From positions 1 through 13,038 of the forward strand of contig CALBJG010000167.1 of assembly GCA_937892865.1 (NCBI GenBank): DNA of 13,038 nucleotides. Reading direction: 5' to 3'. Origin of the DNA: an uncultured Clostridia bacterium. GTDB lineage: Bacteria; Bacillota; Clostridia; Oscillospirales; Oscillospiraceae. Positions 1 to 5,828 of the stretch are shown here, one piece after another; the stretch's first letter is position 1, and every line of letters starts with the position of its first letter. The notes below the pieces were generated by a model. The model was not told the DNA's origin, did not search any database, and saw only the letters and a program-made list of their open reading frames with translations. The position numbers and the translations under genes were made by a program.

Positions 1-92
1 TTCGCCGTTTAAGGGAAAAACTTGAGAACAATCCCGCAGATCCGAAATACATCATGACGAAATGGGGCGTTGGTTATTACTTCCAGAAGTAA
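1..92 (+). CDS. OmpR/WalR-family response regulator, C-terminal end only
   Basis: Only the last 29 residues are in the window (frame from base 3, stop TAA at 90-92). They are the end of a winged-helix DNA-binding domain of the OmpR/PhoB class: an Arg-Arg-Leu-Arg-Glu-Lys recognition-helix end, then Asp-Pro-Lys-Tyr-Ile, then the wing with Gly-Val-Gly-Tyr-Tyr-Phe. This is the classic ending of WalR/PhoP/PhoB-type regulators. The receiver domain lies off the left edge. The gene overlaps the start of the sensor kinase, so the two form a two-component pair in one operon. The end resembles WalR/VicR most, but 29 residues cannot settle the subgroup. Confidence 0.88.
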   Translation, partial: RRLREKLENNPADPKYIMTKWGVGYYFQK

Positions 93-1518
93 CAAAAGCA
101 GATTCCCGATTCTGTTGCGGAGCACACATTTTCACTACGCCATTATTTATGTCGTAGTTACTTTTGTTGTGCTTTTGTTTCTGAACCTATATTGTTCATG
201 GATTTGTCAGGAGGTCTTTTATAACAGCAAAAAGTCCTCTATGGTCGAAAAGTGCCAATTAACAGCCTCAGAAATCGGAAATCTGGATGTTATTAACGCA
301 TCTTCTGTTATCAATACCGTTTCCAAAATCGGCGGTTTAAACACAACGCGTCTGATCGTAACAAATCAAAACGGACTCTCTATATATGATTCAACAGACA
401 CGATCCCCGCTGTCGGAAAGTATATTATGCTTCCACAGGTCGCGCAAGCCTTGGAGAAGAATAATGTATTTACCTGGAAATATGAAGACGGCCGTATTTA
501 TTCCCACGCAGCAACGCCCATTGTGACCGGAGGAGAAGTTGTTGGTTGTGTTTACATAATGGAATACGATCCAAGTCAGGGGCAATTGATTTATTCACTT
601 CAAAAAAACATCTTTATAACAACATTGATTCTCGAAATTGCCGTTATCATCTTCTCTGTTATCTTCTCTGCCATTATCACCAAACGCCTTCGGAGAATTA
701 TGACATCCATGCGTATCATCCGTGAAGGCGACTATTCGCAATTGGTTGAAATGGGTGGCAACGACGAATTGACCGCATTGAGCATTGAATACAACGATTT
801 GATTAAAAAACTTCAGAAATCCGAACAAAAACGAAATCAATTTGTTTCTGACGCATCACACGAGTTAAAAACGCCTTTGGCTTCTATCAAACTACTTACG
901 GATTCTATTCTGCAAAACGATATGGATCCGGAGACTGTAAAAGAATTTGTCAGTGACATCGGTAATGAAGCAGATCGCCTAAACAGAATGTCGCAAAAAT
1001 TACTCTCACTATCTCACATAGAAACACAGGCTGACAGCGATTGCGAAATCACTTACATTGCGCCCACGATCCAAAAGGTCGTAAAAATGCTCTCTGCTCT
1101 TGCGCAGACAAAAAACATTACCATCAACCAGGAACTTAACGAGGATTCGGCTATACTGGTTTTGGAAGACGATCTTTACCAAATCATTTTCAATTTGGTG
1201 GAAAATGGCATCAAATACAACAAACAAAACGGTAGTCTTTCGATCGTCCTGCAGCGTCAGGATGAAAATGCCATTGTTTCCTTTACTGATACCGGCGTTG
1301 GTATTCCGGAAGACGCGATCAGTCATATTTTCGAGCGATTCTACAGAATTGATAAAGCGCGTTCACGAGCCTCTGGCGGTGCAGGACTTGGGCTTGCGAT
1401 AGTACGCAATATGGTAGAGAGAAATCATGGTAATATCCAGGTAGAAAGCGTAGTCGGTGAAGGAACTACTTTCACCATCACTTTCCCCTGCTTTGATGTG
1501 GAGGTGGACGACGTATGA
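70..1518 (+). CDS. Membrane sensor histidine kinase (WalK/PhoR-like)
   Basis: 482-aa class I histidine kinase, partner of the upstream response regulator. Order: TM1 about 22-44; an extracytoplasmic sensor of about 135 residues with a PAS/Cache-like pattern; TM2 about 181-203; HAMP about 204-256; HisKA with phospho-acceptor His264 in a Ser-His-Glu-Leu-Lys-Thr-Pro motif; then the ATPase domain with N-box Asn379, G1 box Asp407-Thr-Gly-Val-Gly411, an F-box (ERFYR) and a Gly-rich G2 box. It lacks the cytoplasmic PAS between HAMP and HisKA found in Bacillus WalK (about 610 aa), so WalK identity is only suggestive. The chosen start is TTG at 70, 23 bases inside the regulator gene. No convincing ribosome site separates it from TTG at 115, and the next Met (residue 58) would remove TM1. 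The end overlaps the lipoprotein gene by four bases (ATGA). Confidence 0.92.
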   Translation: MVITSRSNKSRFPILLRSTHFHYAIIYVVVTFVVLLFLNLYCSWICQEVFYNSKKSSMVEKCQLTASEIGNLDVINASSVINTVSKIGGLNTTRLIVTNQNGLSIYDSTDTIPAVGKYIMLPQVAQALEKNNVFTWKYEDGRIYSHAATPIVTGGEVVGCVYIMEYDPSQGQLIYSLQKNIFITTLILEIAVIIFSVIFSAIITKRLRRIMTSMRIIREGDYSQLVEMGGNDELTALSIEYNDLIKKLQKSEQKRNQFVSDASHELKTPLASIKLLTDSILQNDMDPETVKEFVSDIGNEADRLNRMSQKLLSLSHIETQADSDCEITYIAPTIQKVVKMLSALAQTKNITINQELNEDSAILVLEDDLYQIIFNLVENGIKYNKQNGSLSIVLQRQDENAIVSFTDTGVGIPEDAISHIFERFYRIDKARSRASGGAGLGLAIVRNMVERNHGNIQVESVVGEGTTFTITFPCFDVEVDDV

Positions 1519-2021
1519 AACGCTTAGTTTGTATTGTTGCGATTCTCTCCCTTTCCCTTTCTCTTTTTGGTTGCAAATCCAATGAGCCACCGGAAATTCC
1601 GGATGCCGCAAACTTCTATTACATTACGACTGACCTCAGATATGATGAAAAGGATGGTTTTATCTCCCCGGAAAGGCGCGATGTGAAAGGCTCCGCCGAT
1701 GATCTGCATACATTGATCAATTTGTATTTAGCAGGACCGACTACAGAACAGCTTGTTTCCCCGTTTCCCGCAAACACAGTTGTGAAGGATATTACACATA
1801 AAAACAGCATTTTTTCCATTACTTTAAGCAATGAGTTTGCAAAACTAACAGAATATGATCTTTCCGTTGCATGCGCCTGTCTGACACTGACCATACAGGA
1901 GTTTGTCGACTCTAATCTTGTGCAGATCAGCGCGGAAGATGCAGAACTTGACGGAAACAAGCATATAACTATGAACGCTGAAAGCATTGTTCTTTTCGAT
2001 GTATTATCCTCTGCAAACTAA
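1515..2021 (+). CDS. GerMN-domain lipoprotein
   Basis: 168-aa predicted lipoprotein. The N-terminus is Met-Lys-Arg followed by a hydrophobic stretch and a lipobox Leu-Phe-Gly-Cys with lipidated Cys20. The rest matches the GerMN fold seen in GerM and LpqB: a 'YY...D...' first strand, then 'LINLYLAGPT' and a serine- and Asn-rich strand, then 'ACLTLTIQEF'. GerMN proteins are thought to act at the cell surface, in sporulation or together with two-component systems (LpqB with MtrAB). The start ATG shares bases with the kinase stop (ATGA), so translation is probably coupled and the product may work with the sensor. The stop overlaps the stop of the convergent minus-strand gene, with no terminator between them. 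The domain call is from motif memory, and the precise role is unknown. Confidence 0.8.
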   Translation: MKRLVCIVAILSLSLSLFGCKSNEPPEIPDAANFYYITTDLRYDEKDGFISPERRDVKGSADDLHTLINLYLAGPTTEQLVSPFPANTVVKDITHKNSIFSITLSNEFAKLTEYDLSVACACLTLTIQEFVDSNLVQISAEDAELDGNKHITMNAESIVLFDVLSSAN

Positions 2022-2401
2022 TTCTCAATTATTATTCCCGTTATATCACCACAACATTTCCACTTGGCTTTATGTAATAACCGAATTTGTAAAAATGACT
2101 GATTTTGATGCACAGGGATTATCTGTTCTGGTTCCTCTTTGCTGTGTTTACGCAATAAGAACCTCACATTCTCTGGAAAAATTTCTTTAACCGGTACATA
2201 TTTAGTCAAAACAAGTTTTTGATTATCGGGAACACATATACCAAGGTCCTTCGCATCTTTTCCACCAATTGCTACGAGGCGGTAAATGTCATTTCCAGGT
2301 ATGTTGCAGGAACACTGAATTCGATAATACAGATTCTCTTTTTCCATTTTCAATGTGCCTATCTTATCATCTCGATAGTATACATCATATTGCACAGACA
2401 T
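2018..2401 (-). CDS. Conserved-looking hypothetical protein (127 aa)
   Basis: I do not recognise a named family. The 127-aa product is soluble, with no signal peptide or membrane segment, and rich in Lys and hydrophobic strands. It has Cys at residues about 30, 32 and 56, and a C-terminal Lys-Trp-Lys-Cys-Cys-Gly. The pattern of short beta strands (YDVYYRDDKIGT..., LYYRIQCSC..., LGICVP...) suggests a small all-beta fold. It is the last gene of the nnrD-lipoprotein-mazF operon, 44 bases after mazF. The ribosome site AAGGGGG lies 7 bases before the ATG and inside the 3' arm of a perfect 10-bp hairpin, which suggests translation depends on ribosomes finishing mazF. Its stop overlaps the stop of the convergent GerMN gene. 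Confidence 0.75.
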   Translation of the reverse strand: MSVQYDVYYRDDKIGTLKMEKENLYYRIQCSCNIPGNDIYRLVAIGGKDAKDLGICVPDNQKLVLTKYVPVKEIFPENVRFLLRKHSKEEPEQIIPVHQNQSFLQIRLLHKAKWKCCGDITGIIIEN

Positions 2402-2408
2402 AAAAGCA

Positions 2409-2437
2409 CCCCCTTGCTACAGTATGCAGCAAGGGGG
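2409..2437 (-). promoter_or_regulatory. Hairpin that buries the downstream ribosome site
   Basis: A perfect 10-bp inverted repeat with a 9-base loop (arms 2428-2437 and 2409-2418) sits between the mazF stop and the next gene. Read on the minus strand, the 3' arm AGCAAGGGGG contains the whole Shine-Dalgarno sequence of the gene starting at 2401. After the stem comes only TGCTTTT, a poor U-tract, so a terminator is possible but weak. The 5' arm begins 8 bases past the mazF stop codon, so a terminating ribosome would open it. Confidence 0.7.
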
Positions 2438-2445
2438 TATTACAT

Positions 2446-2811
2446 TCACGAGCTACGATCTTCATTTAAGCCGAAACTTATCGCAATTGCATTATCAACC
2501 AGCAACATTTGCTTATCGTCCAACCTGCCCATATGTTCACGCAAGCGTCGTTTATCAATTGTGCGGATCTGTTCCAGTAAAATAATCGAGTCTTTACTAA
2601 GTCCGACACTGCCACCTGTAATGTTGATATGCGTCGGTAATCTTGCCTTACCGGTTTGACTGGTAATGGCTGCTGCAATTACCGTTGGTGAATGTTTATT
2701 CCCAGTATCATTTTGCACAATAAGAACCGGTCTTGTTCCACCTTGCTCACTTCCGATCACGGGAGAAAGATCGGCATAGAATATATCTCCCCGCTTCACG
2801 CTGTTATCCAT
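2446..2811 (-). CDS. mazF: MazF/EndoA-type endoribonuclease toxin
   Basis: 121-aa type II toxin that cuts single-stranded mRNA at short sequence motifs (UACAU for Bacillus EndoA; the specificity here is unknown). The full PemK/MazF fold is visible: N-terminal 'VKRGDIFYADLSPV', the Gly-rich loop before Thr-Arg-Pro-Val-Leu-Ile with catalytic Arg27, Thr50 in 'AAITSQ', and the C-terminal 'MGRLDD' helix. Length matches the family (about 116). The ATG has GGAG nine bases upstream. In Bacillus and many Clostridia this gene follows alr and a ribbon-helix-helix antitoxin. Here the 140 bases upstream hold neither, and no antitoxin is seen elsewhere in the window. It lies in an operon behind nnrD and a YdcC-like lipoprotein, the usual distant neighbours of EndoA. 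Confidence 0.95.
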   Translation of the reverse strand: MDNSVKRGDIFYADLSPVIGSEQGGTRPVLIVQNDTGNKHSPTVIAAAITSQTGKARLPTHINITGGSVGLSKDSIILLEQIRTIDKRRLREHMGRLDDKQMLLVDNAIAISFGLNEDRSS

Positions 2812-2951
2812 TTTACAACACTCCGTGAATAATCATTGCCTGCGCTACCGGAATCAATCCATATGTAACGCGGTAATCATATTCTTCCACCGGCGCAAAG
2901 GATTTATACTACAACACAGGTAAATTATTCTATGAGCAACATAACACTTTG
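2812..2951 (-). other. Spacer where alr and the mazF antitoxin would be expected
   Basis: 140-base gap between the lipoprotein stop and the mazF start. It holds only a 25-codon minus-strand open frame from a GTG at 2890 to a TAA at 2813-2815, preceded by no ribosome site and by an in-frame TAG at about 2906-2908. It also holds a 6-bp inverted repeat (2949-2954/2960-2965) that overlaps the lipoprotein stop and has no T-run. I see no antitoxin-like helix pattern in any frame. It may be a scar left by loss of alr and the antitoxin gene. Confidence 0.45.
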
Positions 2952-3518
2952 TTACAAAATAACAACATCTTTGATTGATGCAGACAAAATCCGCCGTCCG
3001 TTCCAAACTATTTCGCTGTAATTTGGCATATGATTTTGATCTAACCACACTAAACACCGGATATTATTGCTCTGAACGGTATCATCGATTACCAACTGAA
3101 TGCCTTCTGCAGTACTGCCACAACTGCTTAAATAGCCGCTGCGTAAACAATTCAATATCACCCAAGGCGTACAGATTGGAGAAAGTTGTCCATCAATAAG
3201 AAGCGGGAATGCAAGCATCTCTTGATCAAATTGTATTTCGCCACCTTTTGCATCGATCGTTCCGGAAATTCCGGATATGGTATCCGGAGAAGTAACAGAA
3301 AAAGAAATATCGCCCGCATCATCAGAAATGCAATCCATTTGAAAACTGTAAAGATTATCTCCGTAGTCAGATACTATTTCTGTAGAAAAGCGAAGCGAAT
3401 CACATTCATGGAGTTTTTGCCGCAGTTTTAACGCGGTATCCATATCATTCGTTTTAATTTTACAACCGCAGAACAACAGACAAATAATGATCAAGAGAAA
3501 GGAAATCCGTTTGATAAT
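2952..3518 (-). CDS. Putative lipoprotein, YdcC/LolA-like, probable ATT start
   Basis: 188-aa predicted lipoprotein if started at ATT (3516-3518). This gives Ile/Met-Ile-Lys-Arg, a hydrophobic helix and a Cys19 lipobox (Leu-Phe-Cys-Gly-Cys). AGGA lies six bases before the ATT and eight bases separate it from the nnrD stop. The first in-frame ATG (3602) would put 28 extra residues inside nnrD and spoil the signal peptide. The only inner start is a TTG that removes the positively charged n-region. The mature part has the repeated beta-strand pattern of LolA/YdcC proteins (SFQMDC..., SGTIDAKGGEIQF, LSASIKDVVIL). In Bacillus, ydcC sits between nnrD/acpS and alr and is a sporulation-linked lipoprotein; the position after nnrD here supports the same assignment. 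The family call rests on pattern and synteny and is moderate. Confidence 0.7.
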   Translation of the reverse strand: MIKRISFLLIIICLLFCGCKIKTNDMDTALKLRQKLHECDSLRFSTEIVSDYGDNLYSFQMDCISDDAGDISFSVTSPDTISGISGTIDAKGGEIQFDQEMLAFPLLIDGQLSPICTPWVILNCLRSGYLSSCGSTAEGIQLVIDDTVQSNNIRCLVWLDQNHMPNYSEIVWNGRRILSASIKDVVIL

Positions 3519-3526
3519 ACCACATC

Positions 3527-4375
3527 CTATTTCATTAGTTGCGGTAAGAAGGAAAGCATATCGGACGGTAACATAGCATATTGACCCAATTTTCTGGCGC
3601 AACGGTCACCTGCAGCACCATGCAACCACGCTGCTGCTGCAGTTGCGGTAAATGGATCAACCTTTTGACCAATCAATCCCGCGATCATACCGGCAAGAAC
3701 ATCGCCACTACCACCAACAGCCATACCTGGGTTTCCGGTTAAGTTAATAAAACAACGATCACCATCAGTAATAACCGTTCTCATACCTTTTAAAAGTATG
3801 ATTACATCTAATTCAGTTGCCAATTCCATTGCCGCTTGCTCTCTACCCTTTTGTAATGAGTCACTCAACCTGCAAAACTCACCTTCATGGGGTGTCAAGA
3901 TCGTTATCCCAGACCTACCGCACAATAAATTCTTATGCTTTGCAATCAGGTTTATTCCGTCTGCATCCACCACAACAGGACCTTTATAGTTGTCAAGAAT
4001 ATGTGATAAAACGGCCAGTGTACCATCAGATTGGCCCAATCCGGGCCCAATAAGAACACAATCCATCTGCTTGAGCAAAGGTTCAATTTCGACTACTGCG
4101 TCGCCAGATAATTTTCCGTTATCATCACACATTGGAAACACGATCGCCTCCGTCAGTTTGGTCGCCTCTATCTCATAGATACATTCAGGAACACCTAAAT
4201 ATACCAATCCAGCCCCCACGCGAAGCGCGCCGGTAGCTGCCAAAGCGGCAGCGCCTGTGTAACCTTTACTACCGCACAAAAGCAAAATCTTCCCAAAATC
4301 CCCCTTGTGGGCATCTTTTCTTCTTTTTGGGAATAATCTTTTTACGCTTCTTTTATTCATATATTCAAATTTCAT
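3527..4375 (-). CDS. nnrD: ADP/ATP-dependent NAD(P)HX dehydratase
   Basis: 282-aa metabolite-repair enzyme that converts hydrated S-NAD(P)HX back to NAD(P)H using a nucleoside phosphate. It is the YjeF C-terminal (ribokinase-like) domain alone; the NnrE epimerase domain is absent, so the epimerase must be encoded elsewhere. Visible motifs are 'GDFGKILLLCGS', a Gly-rich 'GYTGAAALAA', 'LIGPGLG', 'VVDADGIN', 'LTPHEGEF', and the signature 'NPGMAVGGSGDVLAGM' with Asp225 as expected catalytic residue. The start is ATG at 4375, with GGAAG seven bases upstream. An in-frame ATG at 4399 is rejected because it lies between the -10 element and the expected transcript start. It is the first gene of the minus-strand operon and diverges from pheST. 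Confidence 0.95.
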   Translation of the reverse strand: MKFEYMNKRSVKRLFPKRRKDAHKGDFGKILLLCGSKGYTGAAALAATGALRVGAGLVYLGVPECIYEIEATKLTEAIVFPMCDDNGKLSGDAVVEIEPLLKQMDCVLIGPGLGQSDGTLAVLSHILDNYKGPVVVDADGINLIAKHKNLLCGRSGITILTPHEGEFCRLSDSLQKGREQAAMELATELDVIILLKGMRTVITDGDRCFINLTGNPGMAVGGSGDVLAGMIAGLIGQKVDPFTATAAAAWLHGAAGDRCARKLGQYAMLPSDMLSFLPQLMK

Positions 4376-4399
4376 AAAATCACTTCCTTTTATTCTCAT

Positions 4400-4428
4400 A
4401 TGTTACCATCGTAGCAAAATACAGTCAA
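4400..4428 (-). promoter_or_regulatory. Sigma-A-type promoter for the nnrD operon
   Basis: On the minus strand TTGACT (4423-4428) and TAACAT (4400-4405) are separated by 17 bases, and TG one base before the -10 adds an extended -10 element. The expected start near 4393 leaves a short leader carrying the GGAAG ribosome site for ATG 4375. Confidence 0.75.
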
Positions 4429-4445
4429 GAATTCTTATAAAATAC

Positions 4446-4474
4446 TTGCAATTTTGTTTCACATATGATAACAT
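4446..4474 (+). promoter_or_regulatory. Promoter of the pheST T-box transcript
   Basis: TTGCAA (4446-4451), a 17-base gap and TAACAT (4469-4474) with an upstream TG (extended -10). It faces away from the nnrD promoter; the two -35 boxes are only 17 bases apart. Transcription would start near 4481, about 290 bases before pheS, which fits a T-box leader. Confidence 0.6.
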
Positions 4475-4520
4475 TATCGAGAATTTGGTCAAATGCGACG
4501 ATCGGGTCGTCTGTCGTTGA

Positions 4521-4742
4521 TTACATGCACTCAGAGAGAGCGGAATGGTGTGAACCGCTTTGCGTGCAACGTCGGGCTTTCCCCCGTGAGCAGCAGCCTG
4601 AAAAGCACAGTAGGGCGAGCCGGCTGATCTCCGTTACAGATCCAGGGTGTGTCTGCACCTATGAGTTGCGCCTTTGGCGAAATGCGGGTGGTACCGCGGA
4701 GGATTTCCTTCGTCCCGATTATGGGATGGAGGATTATTTTTT
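4521..4742 (+). promoter_or_regulatory. T-box riboswitch leader of pheST (tRNA-Phe sensing)
   Basis: This leader binds uncharged tRNA and lets transcription run into pheST when Phe-tRNA is scarce. Visible parts: the AGAGAG motif (4533-4540) followed by a GCGG/CCGC stem-loop with GGTGTGAA; a GATCT/AGATC hairpin with CCGTTA in its loop (about 4626-4642); a GCGCC/GGCG hairpin (about 4668-4679); and the T-box core GGTGGTACCGCG (4687-4698). The TGGT bulge fits pairing with an ACCA tRNA end, as expected for tRNA-Phe. A TTC triplet at 4579-4581 is a candidate specifier, but I could not fold Stem I firmly enough to confirm it. The Phe specificity is mainly inferred from the downstream genes. The 395-base gap between nnrD and pheS is fully accounted for by the two promoters and this leader. 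Confidence 0.93.
4707..4742 (+). terminator. T-box-controlled intrinsic terminator
   Basis: Arms 4707-4716 and 4723-4732 pair over 10 bp (two G-U pairs) with a six-base loop, followed by a T-rich stretch with six T at 4737-4742. The 5' arm overlaps the region that would pair with the T-box core in the antiterminator, the usual mutually exclusive switch. Confidence 0.85.
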
Positions 4743-4770
4743 ATATAACTACCGAAAGGAGATAATCGAT

Positions 4771-5814
4771 ATGAAAGGACAATTAGAACAAATCAAACAG
4801 CAGGCTACTGAATTATTAAATGCCGCAACTACACCTGCTGAATTAGAGGAACTTCGTGTACGTTTTTTGGGCAAAAAGGGTGAATTAACAGCGGTTTTAA
4901 AACTCATGGGCAAACTCTCCCCTGAAGAGCGTCCTGTAATGGGTCAAATTGCCAACTCTGTGCGTAATGAAATCGAAGAAAAGCTTGAAGCACGGAAAGC
5001 CTCTATCAACGCTTCTGTGTTGGAAACCAAATTAAAAGATGAGGCAATCGATGTAACGATTCCCGGTACACCCGCCGAAATGGGTCACGAACATCCCATG
5101 AACAAGGTTCTCCAGGAGATCAAAGACCTTTTCGTCGGACTTGGATATCAAATCGTCGACGGTCCCGAAGTTGAATTAGCAGATTACAACTTTACAAGGC
5201 TTAACATTGAAGAGGGACATCCTTCCCGTGATCGTTCCGACACATTCTATTTTACGGATGACGATGGCGTGCTTCTGCGTACGCAAACCAGTCCTATGCA
5301 GATTCGTGTTATGGAGAACGCAAAACCGCCTATTTGTATCCTGGCTCCCGGACGTGTCTACCGCAAGGATGAAGCCGATGCGACTCACTCCCCTATGTTC
5401 CATCAAATTGAAGGCCTTGTTGTTGACGAAAACATCACAATGGGTGACTTAAAGGGCGCACTCGTCACGCTTATGAAGAGTCTTTACGGCGAGGATGCCG
5501 TTATGCGTTTCCGTCCCCACCATTTCCCGTTTACTGAACCCAGTTGTGAAATGGATATGCAGTGTCATAAGTGCCACGGTACCGGTGAAGTTGACGGTAA
5601 TGTTTGCTCTACCTGCCACGGTGAAGGTTGGATCGAATTGCTCGGCGCCGGTATGGTACATCCTGCCGTTTTGGAAGGCTGTGGCATTGATCCAGAAAAG
5701 TACTCCGGTTTTGCATTCGGTATGGGCTTGGAGCGTATGGCAATGAGAAGAACCAGAATCAATGACTTGCGGCTTATCTTTGATAATGATATCCGTTTCT
5801 TAAATCAATTCTAA
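4771..5814 (+). CDS. pheS: Phenylalanine--tRNA ligase alpha subunit
   Basis: 347-aa catalytic subunit of the (alpha-beta)2 class II synthetase that charges tRNA-Phe. It has an N-terminal coiled coil for tRNA binding (about 1-85), motif 2 around 'YRKDEADATHSPMFHQIEG', and motif 3 'GFAFGMGLERMAMRR'. Ala in the Phe-pocket 'FAFG' is the normal residue. Between motifs 2 and 3 lie two CxxCxGxG units, Cys265/268 and Cys279/282, a zinc-ribbon-like insert in the place where other Firmicute PheS proteins have a shorter Cys cluster. The start is ATG 4771 with AAAGGAG nine bases upstream. The frame is open further upstream, but that part is the T-box RNA. pheT follows after 14 bases. Confidence 0.98.
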   Translation: MKGQLEQIKQQATELLNAATTPAELEELRVRFLGKKGELTAVLKLMGKLSPEERPVMGQIANSVRNEIEEKLEARKASINASVLETKLKDEAIDVTIPGTPAEMGHEHPMNKVLQEIKDLFVGLGYQIVDGPEVELADYNFTRLNIEEGHPSRDRSDTFYFTDDDGVLLRTQTSPMQIRVMENAKPPICILAPGRVYRKDEADATHSPMFHQIEGLVVDENITMGDLKGALVTLMKSLYGEDAVMRFRPHHFPFTEPSCEMDMQCHKCHGTGEVDGNVCSTCHGEGWIELLGAGMVHPAVLEGCGIDPEKYSGFAFGMGLERMAMRRTRINDLRLIFDNDIRFLNQF

Positions 5815-5828
5815 GGAGATGACAGAAG

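Noticed and set aside
2219..2659. 146-codon plus-strand frame opposite mazF and the 127-aa gene
   Set aside because: It has no ribosome site and no family pattern, and it is antisense to two better-supported genes.
2865..2870. UACAU in the mazF leader as self-cleavage site
   Set aside because: A five-base motif is expected by chance at this length and the specificity of this MazF is not known.
2813..2890. 25-codon minus-strand frame from GTG just before mazF as a tiny antitoxin
   Set aside because: It has no ribosome site, an uncharged hydrophobic end, and nothing like a ribbon-helix-helix or AbrB pattern.
4465..4770. Open frame extending pheS upstream by 102 codons
   Set aside because: It reads through the T-box RNA and terminator; the ribosome site and family length both point to ATG 4771.
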